This document shows, in pieces, positions 10,936 to 22,799 of a DNA stretch of 64,000 bases. The notes under the pieces are model-generated. The model did no database searches. It was not told the origin of the DNA and was given only the letters and a program-made list of their open reading frames with translations. Made by a program: the position numbers and the translations under genes. This stretch comes from Symsagittifera roscoffensis (taxonomy: Eukaryota; Xenacoelomorpha; Acoela; Convolutidae): assembly GCF_963678635.1 (NCBI RefSeq), contig NC_087064.1, positions 44,935,346-44,999,345 on the forward strand. The letters run 5' to 3'. Positions within the stretch are counted from its first letter, which is position 1, and the number at the start of each line of letters is the position of its first letter.

Positions 10936-12069
10936 AAAATATATTTTTGATTACAATTGAAAAAGAAGGCAAAAAACAGACCTACCAATAGTTTTACTAG
11001 GAATGTCTCAATTTCTCGAATTTGGTTATGAACATTTCCAAGTTAGACAAGTGCCCTTCCTAGTTTTGCATCGAAGCAAAATTGACAAATAAAGATCAAC
11101 GGTTTTTGAGCAGACAGAAACTTATTTAGCCAAAAAAAGTTAATCATTAAAAAAGTTACAAACTTCCACTCCTTAAACAAATGGAGTCCCTGCTCATCCG
11201 TATATTTTATTCTCAGTTCTAATTCAGCGCGTTTTTTCAATCTCCCACGATAATTGATTTCGAACTTGAAAACTTTTTATTGTTGTCATCATGTGATGAA
11301 ACTATTTTAATTATTTTGAACTTATATTAAGTTAATTATTTCGAAACAAAAAGCAAGACCGCGTTTAGCTGTATTTGCTTGCATAAGTTTTAAGAAATTG
11401 AAAATTTTGCGATATGCGGGGAATTGAAAAACCTAAATACTGCTGTGAATGTTTTTCGACATGTTTTCGTTAATAGATCGAAAAAATTATTTCAATTTGC
11501 GGGAAATAAGTCGACAAAACAAACATGACCAGAAATAACTTAGTCTCTGTTCAGTTCCCACAAATTGCACAATGTTCAATTTAACAATACTTAAGCAAAA
11601 GATTGCAGCCAAACTAGTTTTTTTGTTCAAAATTGGTAACTTGTTCACAATGCAAAATTTTATGAGATTTTTTTTACTTACTTTTTGAACAAATTTGATG
11701 GTCTTCCGTCGCTTTTTTGTTAGTTTGCAACACTATGTGTGTGATGTATTGCAAGTGTTGCAAAAATCTGTTTCTTCTCAGTGATAAAATATGTTATTAC
11801 TTCAGACAACATAAAATCCAATTCCTAACAAAGCGTCAAGTTCCTTGTCAAAATTAATCAAAGATATTGTAGGCCTTCGTTTTATTATTACTTCCTTCAT
11901 AGCAATTGTGCAAAGTTCATTATCAGCAGTTTTGAAAATTAAAGATAGCTTTTTGATACTGGTCGAAACTAATTGCGTGTTTACGTCTTCCAAGTTCATG
12001 TAAACTTCAGTTTTGCTTGATTTGGGATCTTGTTGTTTTTGTTCCAGCTAATAAAAAAGGGAGAGCAAT

Positions 12070-12240
12070 TTTGTCTTTGAGTGTTTGATTTTTTTCTGCT
12101 TTTTCAACGCGAAATCAAGTATCGCCATTAATCATCAGAATAGGTTAAGTGAACTAACGTTTTGAAACCTTTTCAGTCTTTATTCGATTGACGTTTAAAA
12201 AAATTCAAAACGTTTCCTCGGCGAGACAAACCGGTTTAAA
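12070..12240 (+). repeat. Dispersed repeat R2, copy 1
   Basis: Shares the ordered blocks TATCG...TAATCATCRGAATRGGTT, then ACCTTTTCAGT, then GAGACAAACCGGTTT with 15040-15220 (+), and in reverse with 19800-19995. Function and class are unknown. Confidence 0.6.
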
Positions 12241-12439
12241 ATTTTTAATTTTCAGCCTAATTTCGGGCAACAAACGAAAGTTTTAGTTTTTTTTTGTTTT
12301 ATCCGGCCATTCCAAATCAGCGCTGCAAAAATTAAAACTGAATGTATTGCGAAAAAATGCGTGAACAAAAAACAACCCAACTTTAAGAAAAATATCATAA
12401 ATTTTTCGAGTGTCAGTTTTTCAATTTTTCCTACAATTT

Positions 12440-12560
12440 TCAATTTTTTTTGACTTAGTGGCTTTCTTTTTCTGTCTGGCTGCTTGCACTGCTATTTTTT
12501 TATGTTGTATCGTAAGTAGTGCAAACTCCGCTACGCCTCTGTGTGCAAAATTAAGTTTTG
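12440..12560 (+). repeat. R1-type 3' tail fragment
   Basis: GGCTTTCTTTTTCTGTCTGGCTGC, then TTATGTTGTATCGTAAGTAGTGCAAACTCCGCTACGCCTCTGTGTG, corresponds to the R1 tail with several point changes. Confidence 0.6.
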
Positions 12561-14199
12561 AGCCGCATGTGTTAGCGAGTGAAGGAAAAAATTAGAGTTC
12601 TGTCTCGAACGTTCATGCAAAAAAAGTTCATTCTGGTCATCGAAATGAGTCACTAGACACGATGAGGGCTAGAAACACATTGAGTCCATATGATTGGATG
12701 AATTTTTGCGCATTTGATTTCGTTGACTAGTTTGGAGAGTAAAGCAAGCAAGCAAGAGTCTTGAGAATGGTATCGGTGTTGAAATCTTGTGATGATTATA
12801 GATGAGCCCTTTTAATTATAAATCAGTCGAAAATAATAGTGTTGTTCCAAATTTTCAATGAAAACGGTCAAAAATTGTTATGGTGAGATTGAATCTAGTC
12901 GGTTGAAGGCTTTGAATGTCCTTCTGTCAGCATATGAAAGTTTAAAAGGTGCACTGCGTAATGCTAACCCTACACTAATGATATGTTTTTTTGAGAGAGA
13001 AAAATTACAGAAATCGTACTTCGTTTTCCAGATGGGGTGCGGTACGAGTTCAAGTAAACTTCGGTTCTAAGAAGTGATTGATCATCTAAGTTTGGATTCA
13101 TTCAATTCCCGTGTAATTGCCTCATTTTTCAGAGAAAACCGTAGATCATTACATGAATAAGCGAAAACCTGACATATTTCCACTGCATAGAGTCTGGCTT
13201 TTTTTAATTCTGCGGTGATGAATAAAGCTTGTACGCTGCACTCACTCGAGGACATCGCGAGTTTTTTTTGTTTTTTTTTTCCAATTTTTTCTTCCTGTAT
13301 ACAGGTCTGATTTAAATTAACCGGATAAAGCGAACAACATTAGAAAATTCAAACGCGTTTTTCTCAAATTGGATTGGGGTTAGACAAAAATGAACAGAAC
13401 AAAAATTGATAAGAATATGACAAGAATTGTCGAGGTGCATTTTCTGCAGAAATCGGAACCAAAAATTTGACCCAAAAATGGGTAAGTTGGGCTTATTTTA
13501 TTTCATCAAGAATCTATGAAAATTAATCGATGACGCAGTTTTATTAAATGAAGCCTCTTCCACAGTCCAACAAAATTCTACAAGTGTAAAATTTTCAAAA
13601 ATCTGAATGAAAAAATTTTTTGCTTGCTAGTCAAAATACATCAATTTTACTGTTTAAAACTCAAAAACTCAATTCAAAAGTCAAGCCCAAGTTTTGCCCA
13701 TCTTTTTGGAAATTTTACCTTTCTCGAACGTTGTTGGGCTGTGTAAGAGGCTTCTTTCGATATAACTTTGTCATCAATTAACAAAGTAGTTCTAGCGTAA
13801 TTCTTGATAAAACTAAAAAAAGCCAAATTGACATATTGGGGTAAAATTTTTGTTCCAAATTCTGGTGAATTTCAGAGCAACTTTAGTTTTCTTCACTTTT
13901 TAAGAGAAATGAACGTAGTGAAGACTCCTATATAGGTCTTGCATATTTTTTTTGTTCGTTTTTTTTTCAGGAAAAAGTCTTAAAATATCGATGTACTTAG
14001 GTATAATGCACTTTTTCAGTTCAATTGAAATTCATCTGCTGAAAGTGACGTAAATACCACTCTCCAAAAACTAACGTGGAAATGGCGCAAAAAACGTGAA
14101 CAATCGCTAGTTTTGAAGGTGGAATTTATTTTTAAGATTTCCCAGCTGAATAAAAACTTTACCTATTACTCCTCTTCAAACCTAGCTAGACACCGGTCA

Positions 14200-14720
14200 C
14201 AACCCGGCGTACCAGAAATGGTAATAAGGAGTGGCAGCCAATAGTACTTGAAGATTAACAGTTCGATCCTTCGGGTGGTATGTTGACATTCTTGCATGAC
14301 GCTGCGGTCGTTGACCAGCTGCCAGATCGGTCTTGGAAGCCACTGGCATTCATGCCCAGGTAATTATATCTGGGTATGTCTGAAGCAACCCTGCTTATGT
14401 TTGAACAGACCAGAGTGGACTGACTGTGTTCTACAGTTAGACCGACCGTTTAAAAAGCTCATGGCAATATCCCAATGCCTATGGGCTTTTCTGAAGTTGC
14501 CGCACGAGGGTGAACCAAAAGGCATGTTATGCCCTGTGCTAAATGATGTCATTTACAGTGCACTATGCCCGAAAGATGGTCTGGACTCGTAAGGTGGGTG
14601 GTTAGGCAAATTACCACCCTTTTAAGAGTTAAATCCTGGTGCTTCAGACTTCTTGTAAAGGTCTGAATGATATATTTGGTGCAATTGATTTTGCACTAGG
14701 CTGAGAACCAACTTATTGCT
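14200..14720 (+). other. Unassigned segment of higher G+C
   Basis: This segment is visibly richer in G+C than its surroundings. It contains a 98-codon + frame (14296-14592), a B-box-like AGTTCGATCC near 14262, and the small inverted repeat GGCATTCATGCCC. The peptide has no recognisable domain and an equally open minus frame overlaps it. It may be a fragment of a mobile element or a noncoding transcript. I cannot decide. Confidence 0.3.
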
Positions 14721-15039
14721 CCAGTTTTCTCAAGCTGAGTTCATGTTATCAAAAAAGCGCCAATCATAACTTGTTCTATAAATTCAAAAAGCTTAAAGGG
14801 CATCTATTTTTTCTTTAAAATTCAAAAGTTGATATTTTTCAAGAACGTTTTTTTTTAATGTTTACTTGCGTTCATTACTCTTTTCCAATCTTCGATTGGC
14901 TATGTTTCTATAATACTAACCCAAATTGAAAAAAAAACAGAATGGAAACTTCCAATGTTGTTATTTTGTCTGTTTGATTGAAATCAGCACTGTATTAAGC
15001 AAGTTTTTTGTCTGACTGTCGAAAATTGGGAGGATTTTT

Positions 15040-15220
15040 GTGTTCTGGTGTGTTTTAGTTTTCGTTTTTTTTCCAAAAAAATTAGATATCGTAAATAATC
15101 ATCGGAATGGGTTGAATCACACATCATACAAAAACCTTTTCAGTTGTCATTTGAATATTTGAAAAATCCTCAGTGTAGTGTTGGTTGAGACAAACCGGTT
15201 TGAATTTTTCGACTTTTTTG
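15040..15220 (+). repeat. Dispersed repeat R2, copy 2
   Basis: Ordered blocks GTTTTAGTTTTCG, ATATCGTAAATAATCATCGG, AATGGGTTGAAT, AACCTTTTCAGTTG, GAGACAAACCGGTTTGAA, shared with 12070-12240 and, reversed, with 19800-19995. Confidence 0.65.
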
Positions 15221-15624
15221 TCTAATTTTGAGCAAGTAAGGCGAGCGAGTATGCTTGTTTATGCTTAAGTTAAGCCGTCAACATATTTAAAATATTCTAC
15301 TATATCTAACTTACAAATGTTTTAATCTAGTGCAACTAGTTTTTGGAGTTTTAAGGCTATTTTGGGAATCAAAACTTCAAAAAAATTTCAAAAAATTTTG
15401 CAAATTAAATTGAAATTTGTGATTTTTTGTTTTTTTTTCTGAGTAATTTTTCTTCAAAAATTTTTGCCTGGTTTGCATATTCTACTATGAATGTCGGGCG
15501 TGCCTCTTTTTTAGTCTTTTGTTTAAGTCGTATTGTCACACCGGTCAGAAAAAACGACACAAATTTGAAAAAAAAAAAACTTTTTTTCTTTATGTGCGTT
15601 TTTTAAAGACTATGATCGGAACAT

Positions 15625-15690
15625 TCTGTGCTACTTGCACAGTAGCCGGCTATTCTTGTTGAACTTTCAAATTAGCAGAACATCCTTACT
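15625..15690 (+). repeat. Dispersed repeat R3, copy 1
   Basis: GGAACATTCTGTGCTACTTGCACAGTAGCCGGCTATTCTTGTT. The reverse complement recurs at 23945-24000 and 40240-40310 with small changes, and more distantly at 19230-19275 and 27775-27825. Confidence 0.65.
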
Positions 15691-17043
15691 TTGAATTTTG
15701 CCAAACCGAGCAGGCCAAACTGCATATTATGAATTGTAAGCGGATTCCGCAAAAAGCTTGCTCCCTTTGTTCTTCTTTTGTTCTTGCATTTTCTTTGATC
15801 GTTCCGACAAAATTTTCAGCCTCGTAATGATTTTTATTCAATTTAACCAACAAAATGAATTCGTTTTTTTTAAATCACCGAAGCATGTAATGATTTTTCT
15901 AACTTTGTTATCAAAGCAAATTTAAGGGTTTTTGTTAAATTCAACTTTGCAACAGAGTGGTTTTGACTCAAAATGACTTGAATAAAGTTTATGGAGTTTT
16001 TACAAACTAATTTTGAGAAAATAAGGGAAATATGCTCCAGAAGCAACTTGAACTTTTTTCACCATGTGAATTCTGAGATGTTCTGAATCTGCTCTTTCAT
16101 TGCTTCGTCCCCTTGGATTTGCTTGGAATTTATGTCATAGGTGAAGTCATATTTATTTAAGTTACATCATAGGTACTCGAAAACTTCAATGATTTGATGC
16201 TCTTATGAAATGAAAGGTTTTTTGAAGTAATAATAAAAGCTTTCAAATTTTTATTGTTTCAAACGTTTATAGGTCACTTGTGCTCAACTTTTGCAGCTTG
16301 ACAATTTTATAAACTTATAAACTGGCTTTTCAAATTTGAAATTGCCTATTTTGTAACAATTTGACTAAAACTGATTTGTTATATTTGAAAGTGCTGAACC
16401 GTTCAGAGAGACCGCTTCATTATCGTTGGATAGTTATTGAAATACAGATCAACTAATGAAATTTTGAGCGCAAGCAAAAAAATTAATCACTTCAGTTTTT
16501 AAAAGCCCGAAAACGCTTTGAAATAAGCAAAAAAAAATCCAGTTCAGCGGCGTTCTTTGAAAAAAAAAGCATTATTAAAAAGAAGCGCAAATTACAGCGC
16601 CTAATATGTCTTCCCTAGACCAGAAAAGCAGCTGAGCTTATAGAGCCATAAATAAAAAAATACGGCATATCTATATTTCAGTTTAAGCAAGACCGTAAGG
16701 CAATATTTATGGCAGACAATTGAGCAACCAAGGTTCCTTTCTGTCACATCTTTGATCACTTTTATGGTGACTGCGGTAAACATTAGAAGCCTCTACCTTT
16801 AAGAAGACAGAACGAACGAAAACACTCAACCGCAAACAAAAAACCACTTTTCCGTGGCTTCTGTAAATTTCATATACATTGCTAGAACAGTTACTTTTGG
16901 AGATCGGACTCTCAAGTATTCCACAGCTGTTTCTAATTGTCTGAGAGGTGGTTCAAATCTAAAGATTTTAGAGGCGGGGAACATCTGCTGTTCGAAGATC
17001 TTATTAGTTAATCGACTGCCTGATTGATCAATGTCTGCCACAG

Positions 17044-18585
17044 GGCGAAGGAAAAAGAACTCCTCTACCGAAGAGTATTATGCAAGCTTCGTCAATCGTC
17101 CATACTCGTCCACAAACTCCTCATCGGCACCAAGATGTACCACTTTTAGGTAATTACCACAATTAGATTTGTGGTTAAAATGGTACAAAAAAAAATAAAT
17201 TTAGAGAGCTTCAAAAATTGCAAACTCAGATACTAATCAGGATGAAGTAAAACTAATTTGATCACATTGTTTTCTGGCCATACTTTCACATCCAAGTTCC
17301 CTCCCATGAACCGGCTGCTTAAGTCATAGTGAAAGTATTCTGAAGAAGCAGTTTTGAGTGCTGGCGCTCAAATTAATCTTTTAAAAGCAATTCCTGCTAC
17401 GTGACAATCTTTCATAAATACAGACAAGGCTAGCATTTATATGTATCTTTCTCAAGAATTTGAATTTTTAGCACATTTTTTTGCATTTTTATCGCAGTAA
17501 ATGACGGCTGCGAAGAAGCGCACCAAAAATAAAAAAGGGAACACGCGCCACGCGCATATAGCAATATCGAAAATGATACATCGGAAAGCGGATATTTTAG
17601 GCAGGTGAATGGAAACAATTTTCACTGTTGTAAAAAGTTCGACATTTTAAAATCTTCATATGGAATAAAAACGCGGAAACGTATATATCGGATTTTATTT
17701 TTTTTAGTTTTGTCCGTTTTGTTTAAAAATTCATGGCTTTTAATGAGAAAAGACTTGAGCCTTAGATTTTGCGCTGAGCATTATAATTGTAATATGGATT
17801 ATCGCATGCTATCTGAGGGTGCCTACAGGTGCATGACTCATGGTCGAGGGGAGGAATACTTGGGAAGAGTGTCCTCCTACTACGAGAGAGTGAGGAGCGC
17901 GGATCAGGCGGATGCTAAGAGGCAGAGGATGGCCGCACTCAGCAGCACCAGGGCCAAAGTACGCAAACCGACAGTTTCAAGACTCTTCACGTTCCCTCAT
18001 ACACCATCAAATGCTTCTTTCAAATATTTTTTTTGAGCAGAAACTACCGAAAATTAGTTGTTAAATAACAGCAACAAATTATATCAGTTTTAAGGTTTTT
18101 CCGGTCCATAGTATCCTTGCTCGAAAGTTTTTTGTTTTACTATAATATAACGAAGATGTTGTTTTTGTTAACCCAGCTGAGATTTGACTTGGCCAACTGT
18201 CACGGAGATACAGTAAGACGCAACCGGATCCAGAGTGAGTTGAGTCAGGTCGAATATCTCAGCAGCAAGCTGCAAAGTGTCCGGAAAGTATCAAGTGCGG
18301 CGGCGGCACCAACTCGAACCAACAATAGTCGACGTGAGCGATCACCAACAAGGAACACGGCCGCAGTCGAAAACGAAAAGCGAAAGGAAGAAAAAAGCGG
18401 CTATGATAAAAATCCAAACAGCTGTGAGGGGAGCGAGGAAAAACGAGATACCATGTTTAGTGGGCAAAAGTGGACGCGCCCAAAGACCAGTAAGCCACGA
18501 AGAGACAGTCGAGACAGAGAAGGGCGTGAGAAGCTTCGTGCACCGTTTATGGATGAAACTATCGTGGAATGACTCTGAAAACTAA
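17044..18585 (+). CDS. Candidate multi-exon gene with an IQ-like motif (hypothetical)
   Basis: Three blocks look exonic. Block 1 (17044-17149) has acceptor CCACAG and donor TTTTAG|GTAATT. Block 2 runs from about 17794 (ATG) or an acceptor at 17828 to donor AAA|GTACGC at 17958; in the ATG frame it reads MDYRMLSEGAY...LSSTRAK, 55 codons. Block 3 starts after acceptor AACCCAG (18176) in matching phase and runs to a TGA near 18572. G+C is well above the flanks. Block 3 is Ser/Arg/Lys-rich in the spliced frame. A second frame (18277-18585) encodes IQTAVRGARK, a good IQ (calmodulin-binding) consensus. The two frames conflict, so an unseen intron, a frameshift or a chance motif must be invoked. The coordinates cover the candidate region. 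I do not recognise the family, and the exon chain is an inference. Confidence 0.4.
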
Positions 18586-18964
18586 GTTTTGCTCTGATCT
18601 ATCAAAATTGACTAAACCGGTGTAACCACCATCCAACTGAAAATGATCAAACTTACGTTTCATCGCAGAAACACAGTCCAATCTCAACACACGGTATTTT
18701 CAACAAGGCAAAAAAATCGATTAGAAACTTTTTAAGAAAAGGAGCAACCGATTTTACCGGGGATTGAACTAAAAAATTTTATCCTTTCGAAAAAACAACG
18801 GTGGTAAAACGTCATTTCGAAAAGTTGTGTCTTTATTTTCACATCCGCCGATGTTCAACCGTTCGCTGATTTCGGTCTTTCTTGTTACGCCGTCCAAAAC
18901 TGGTCCTTTTTCTGTTTGTAAATCACACTAGTGTTTGCGAGCGTTAGCCTATTAGTACGAAACT

Positions 18965-19105
18965 TCTTTTTTTCTAACCTAACTCGCAAGTTTTTCCTAA
19001 TTCGAGGCTTATTTCTACTTCTTCTTTTTGCACTTTGTAGAGCTGCTTCTTGTCGTGCTATCGCTAGTGTTTGCGAAGGGAAGCTTCGCCTCTGTGTTTA
19101 ACAAT
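18965..19105 (+). repeat. SINE 3' part, copy D
   Basis: TAATTCGAGGCTTATTTCTACTTCTTC, TAGAGCTGCTTCTTGTCGTG, then GTGTTTGCGAAGGGAAGCTTCGCCTCTGTGTTTAAC. The tRNA-like head is missing, as in 5'-truncated insertions. Confidence 0.75.
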
Positions 19106-19229
19106 TAGATCAATAATGCGCAAAACTCATTAGTCGAAATGAAATCCCGTAGAAAAACTGTATTTCAATTAGAAACAGCCCGATTAGGATTTTTTTATTT
19201 TGTGCCGTATAACAAAAAACGTGGATTTG

Positions 19230-19700
19230 AACAGAAAATCCGATTGCTGTGCAAGTAGCTCAAAATGTTCATTTGGCTACCACGCGAGTGTATGCCTATG
19301 ATTTGAACCCCGTCCCGCGGTTGTGTGGAATCAATCCATCGACTGGTTGACACAGGTTGACACACATCGGCTATGAGTGTTTAGAGTCGCTGCATGCATG
19401 TTTTGATCCGATGAGTCCTTTATGAAAATGGGTCGGCTTTGACCCCATTCAGTGCCATTAAAACTAGACTGTGTGAGCTTTGATTTTGCTTTACTAATCT
19501 GATACAGTGTCGAAGTAGCAAAATACACAAGATAAACAATGATAGCTGGTTACTGTGCAAGTTTATTTTTCAAATTTGTGTCGTTTTTTCAGCATGTTGT
19601 GATAAACGACAAAATTAGAATTGAACGAAAAAATAGAATTTAGGCATATATGAGAGTCATACTAAAATCGGTCAATTGGAAAACAAATTTTGCAGAAAAT
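19230..19700 (-). repeat. R3-type repeat, extended copy
   Basis: GATTGCTGTGCAAGTAGCTCAAAATG at the start resembles R3. From about 19580 the stretch GCATGTTGTGATAAA...GAACGAAAAAATAGAA.TTAGGCATAT.TGAGAGTCATA.TAAAAT..GGTCAATTGGAAAACA matches 40335-40445 closely, in the same orientation. The two copies define a longer element of which the CTGTGCAAGTAGCACA part is one segment. Confidence 0.6.
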
Positions 19701-19799
19701 TGATTTTAAAAAAAACGAAAAAAAATTGAAAAAAATTAGAACATTTCATTTGTCAAATTTTTTTGCAGAAATTTTTTGAACTTTCAAATTTTTGATTCC

Positions 19800-19995
19800 C
19801 AAAATTGGTTCAAACCGGTTTTTCTCGACACTGTGAAAAAAAATTTCAAAATTTTTAAAAGCCGTTCATATCAGGACTGAAAGGGCTTTAATATGATATA
19901 TCACTCGACCTGTTCCGATGATTATTTGTGGTACCTGATTTTTCGTGGGAAACAAAAAGAAAAAAAACTAAAACACACCCGAGTACAAAGTGCTT
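19800..19995 (-). repeat. Dispersed repeat R2, copy 3
   Basis: Reads on the minus strand as GTGTTTTAGTTTTT..., ATAATCATCGGAACAGGTCGA..., and AAACCGGTTTGAACC, in the order seen at 15040-15220. A shorter copy is at 24265-24360 (TACCTGACTTTGCGTGG, AAACTAAAACACACC). Confidence 0.6.
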
Positions 19996-20096
19996 CCACA
20001 TTTTCAATAGTCGGAACAATTAAAGGGACACTTGAACCAGCTAACTGATGAGAAACTGAAAAAAAAAACAGAATGTTCCGATAGTTTAGGCAATTC

Positions 20097-20301
20097 GGAT
20101 CTACTTAGTCCCCCCTATGGTATCTGCGAAAGAATTTCCGCCCCTATAAATAAAAGCAGTAAATTACCACTAAAGCGTTCTATTTAAATTTCGAACTTTT
20201 CTGCATTCTGAGTTGTCAAAAATACGATTTAATCTACTTTAATCTACTTAATTTAGATAGTTGATTTCATCTACTTAAAGGGGGGTTTGTAAAGTAGATC
20301 C
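20097..20301 (+). mobile_element. MITE with GGATCTACTT termini, copy 1
   Basis: The left end GGATCTACTTAGTCCCCCCT pairs with the right end AGGGGGGTTTGTAAAGTAGATCC, an inverted repeat of about 20 bp with small gaps. The 205-bp element has no frame. A second, reverse-oriented copy lies at 29430-29608, recognised by the shared interior CTTTTCTGCATTCTGAGTTGTC (reverse complement CAATCAGAATGCAGAAAA). No clean target duplication is visible. Confidence 0.7.
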
Positions 20302-20556
20302 GGGAATTTAAGTTATTTCTGAATAACATTTGACCCTCAACTTTTGCATTATGCACCGTCTTTTGTTTAGCTAAGTAAGTCAGTCATCAACGTCCCAAAT
20401 TCGCCCCTTGATGTACTGAAATTATAGTTGAAAAATCAATAACAGATCTGAGGAAAAATGCTTCTGTAATTATAAAACGCAGTAGTTGGAATCTAAATTA
20501 AACGCAATCGACATCAAATGAAACAAAACAAGTAAAGAAAAAAAATAGTTTTTGAG

Positions 20557-20562
20557 TTTATT
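20557..20562 (-). promoter_or_regulatory. Poly(A) signal overlapping the CLP1 stop codon
   Basis: The sense strand ends CAACAATAAAC. The AATAAA hexamer contains the TAA stop (20560-20558), so the 3' UTR must be extremely short. Confidence 0.75.
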
Positions 20563-22754
20563 GTTGCACCATGAAAGCTAAATCTCCGACCAAGAGATAA
20601 CTGTTGGGTAGAGGGTAGGGTTTGGGGCTGAGAAGGGACAGGGTCTGTTTTTCCATATTCACTTCCTGCACGACCACGAAGCCCGCTAGATTGGTTTCTA
20701 TGATGTCCATTTCACACTCAGCGTGGTTTACAGACAGTAGTTTGTTCACTAGTTCTGGGCCGACCTCCACTGGCACTAGCTTCTTCTCGTAGTCCTCTGG
20801 CTCTGCGTCGAATGGGAGACAGGAATTAGACAGGACAGGAGCTCCCACCTTGAACACCTCCACCTCGTCGAAACTCACTTCCATCCTGCAAACAGATAGA
20901 TAGATACCTTAAAGATAATTTCACTTTAGACACAACAGATCTTCACTAGGACGACCAACCAAATTATTATTCATTGCTTCAAGTAGCAATTATTACTAAT
21001 TTTTTCGGCATTCTTTTTTTCAACTACGGGATGATTCCAACCATTTAGTGTTCTCCCTTTTAAAAAATCCGTTTTTTTTTTCAAAGATTGGGCTGAAAAA
21101 AGGTGTCATCACTATACACAATGAACATAGCGGACGATCTAAATTTAAGAGGAGTTTTTTGATTGACTGTCCTAGTCCTTGTACTACATGTACCTGTGAG
21201 GGTTTAGAGTATTTTGAGAACCACTGCCGAAAAAGTATTCGTGAATTCGTTTGTCGCGACTTTCTTTCCTGAAGCCACTGCTCCGCTCTACCACTCCTCC
21301 TGACTTGGGAAGAAGTACCACTTTAGTTTTAGCGGGCAAAGACTTCTTCAATTCGTTGTAGAGACGCTCTTGTTCCAGCACTATTACGACGTCCACCTTG
21401 AGAAAACACTTACTTCTAACTGCTACAAACTCTTTTATGATCAACACTATCATGATAAAACCAGTGGCGGATCTAAGATTTTCTCGAGAGGGTGTTAGGG
21501 GGAGGTGGATTTTCAAAAAAAATTGATCTTTTTTAGGTAAACCATTTCATTTTTCAGAGCTCTCCTAAAACACCATAAAGACCCTATTATGACCAATCTT
21601 TCTGCGTCGCAGGCCAGTTTTTATTTTAAAAGAAACAGACCAAAAAAGCTAATATTGGGGCACTTTTTCCAAGCTTTTGATGTAACCAAAATTCTTAGAA
21701 ATGTTATAAAATTACTATTTACTTCGAATTCTTTGGCTGCGTGGAGGATTGAGCTATATCCGACTCCCTTGACAAACCCACAAGTATTGATGAACAGTCC
21801 CCCAACGTCCGCCCTTTTGCTCTTGGAGCAGCGCAGATGGTACACAGTTGCAAGGAGACTGATGTTATGCTCATAGTACCTGGAGTTTGCCTCTGGTGTC
21901 ACGTGACCATAATGGTAAACAACTGGGTTCTCGTTTATAAAAGCACCCACCGGATCCAGTGGTTTTTCAGGCACAACAGCACCAAGGGTTCCGGGAATAG
22001 AAATGGTACCTTGCCCCACGTCCAGATCAACAAAAGTTGGTCTCTGCCCTACTCGCAGAGCATAGTTTAACAGTATGCGACATAGAGTTGTCTTTCCACT
22101 GTCTGTAGGGCCACAAATCATCGACTGAAACCAATACAAGGTGACAGTTTACCATTCAAATAATTAACACTAGGAACGGGTTTAAGCGTTTATAATTTTT
22201 TTTTCACCAAATGAGCCTATAATTAACGGAAAATTTCAAATTTTGATAAAATATAGGAATCTATATGTTAAAACTTTTTGATACCATCGTCAAAGTTTTA
22301 GAATTCTATCAAAATACCTGATGCTATATATTTAACAGTACTGGTTTAAGTTACCATGATTTGTACAATCAAAATAACTAATCTTTAATTTGGTTGGTTC
22401 TTATCTTACTTTTGGGCCTCTGGATCCGTTCTCCTCTGCCGCAGTTCGCATCTGTTCCAGGGCTGCGTGTGTGTTCACATACATCACCATAGGTGTGTCC
22501 TTCGAAACATACTCGCCTTCTGTCTTGCCCGCTATCTTCAATTTACAGCCGTGCCACGTGAACACTGCTATCTTACTGCCTGCCTCAAACTTGTACTCTA
22601 TCGTCTGCAGCAGTTCGGCCCCGAATATCTCCGCCTTGCCATTTGTGATGTGCAGAAGCACAGTCTCATTTGTCTCGACTTCGAATCGCAGCTCTGATTC
22701 CTTTCCTAACACGTAAGCCCGATACTCTGGCTCTTCCGCAGTACTCTGTGACAT
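20558..22754 (-). CDS. CLP1: CLP1, polyribonucleotide 5'-hydroxyl-kinase / pre-mRNA cleavage complex II subunit
   Basis: Four exons join in frame: 22754-22410, 22124-21723, 21396-21194, 20885-20558. All junctions are GT-AG (donors GTAAGA, GTAAAT, GTACAT; acceptors TTTCAG, CTCAAG, TTGCAG). The product is 425 aa, the length I recall for animal CLP1. Visible features: the N-terminal domain ESELRFEVE...AVFTWHGC; Walker [10 protein letters not shown] opening exon 2; [37 protein letters not shown]; and the C-terminal KVGAP module. The family phosphorylates 5'-OH RNA ends, acts in tRNA splicing with the TSEN complex and bridges factors in mRNA 3' processing, in the nucleus. The ATG at 22754 is chosen over the upstream in-frame TTG because it is the first ATG after the acceptor at 22764. 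Intron 2 holds a hAT-like fragment. Confidence 0.95.
21462..21665 (+). mobile_element. hAT-like MITE fragment in a CLP1 intron
   Basis: Starts CAGTGGCGGATCTAAG and continues TTTTTTAGGTAAACCA..., TCAGAGCTCTCCTAAAACACCATAAAGACCCTATTATG and TGCGTCGCAGGC. This matches the interior of the element at 5875 (AGGTCGACCAA..., ACTACAAGGACCCTATTTTG, TGCGCCGCAAG). No right terminus or target duplication was found, so it is truncated. Confidence 0.65.
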
Positions 22755-22765
22755 TACAATCAACT
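22755..22765 (-). promoter_or_regulatory. Splice acceptor just upstream of the CLP1 ATG
   Basis: The sense sequence ATTTCAG|TTGATTGTA-ATG puts a good 3' splice site (AG at 22765-22764) only 9 nt before the start codon. It is either a trans-splice acceptor or the end of a 5' UTR intron. Confidence 0.6.
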
Positions 22766-22799
22766 GAAATCGGTTGCATTTTCAGCTTGTCATTGTTCT

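Larger units (their letters stand above)
12600..17040. other. Gene-poor A+T-rich stretch
   Basis: Apart from the repeats listed at 15040, 15625 and the odd segment at 14200, I see no gene. The short + frame at 12858-13070 and the frames near 16.6-17.0 kb show no recognisable domain. A stretch at 16840-17041 has moderate G+C and open frames on both strands, and could be exonic DNA of the candidate gene that follows. Confidence 0.5.

Noticed and set aside
17605-17793. Upstream extension of the candidate gene from the ATG at 17605
   Set aside because: The added peptide is A+T-driven (Phe/Lys/Ile-rich) and the composition changes sharply near 17790, so the coding part more likely begins there.
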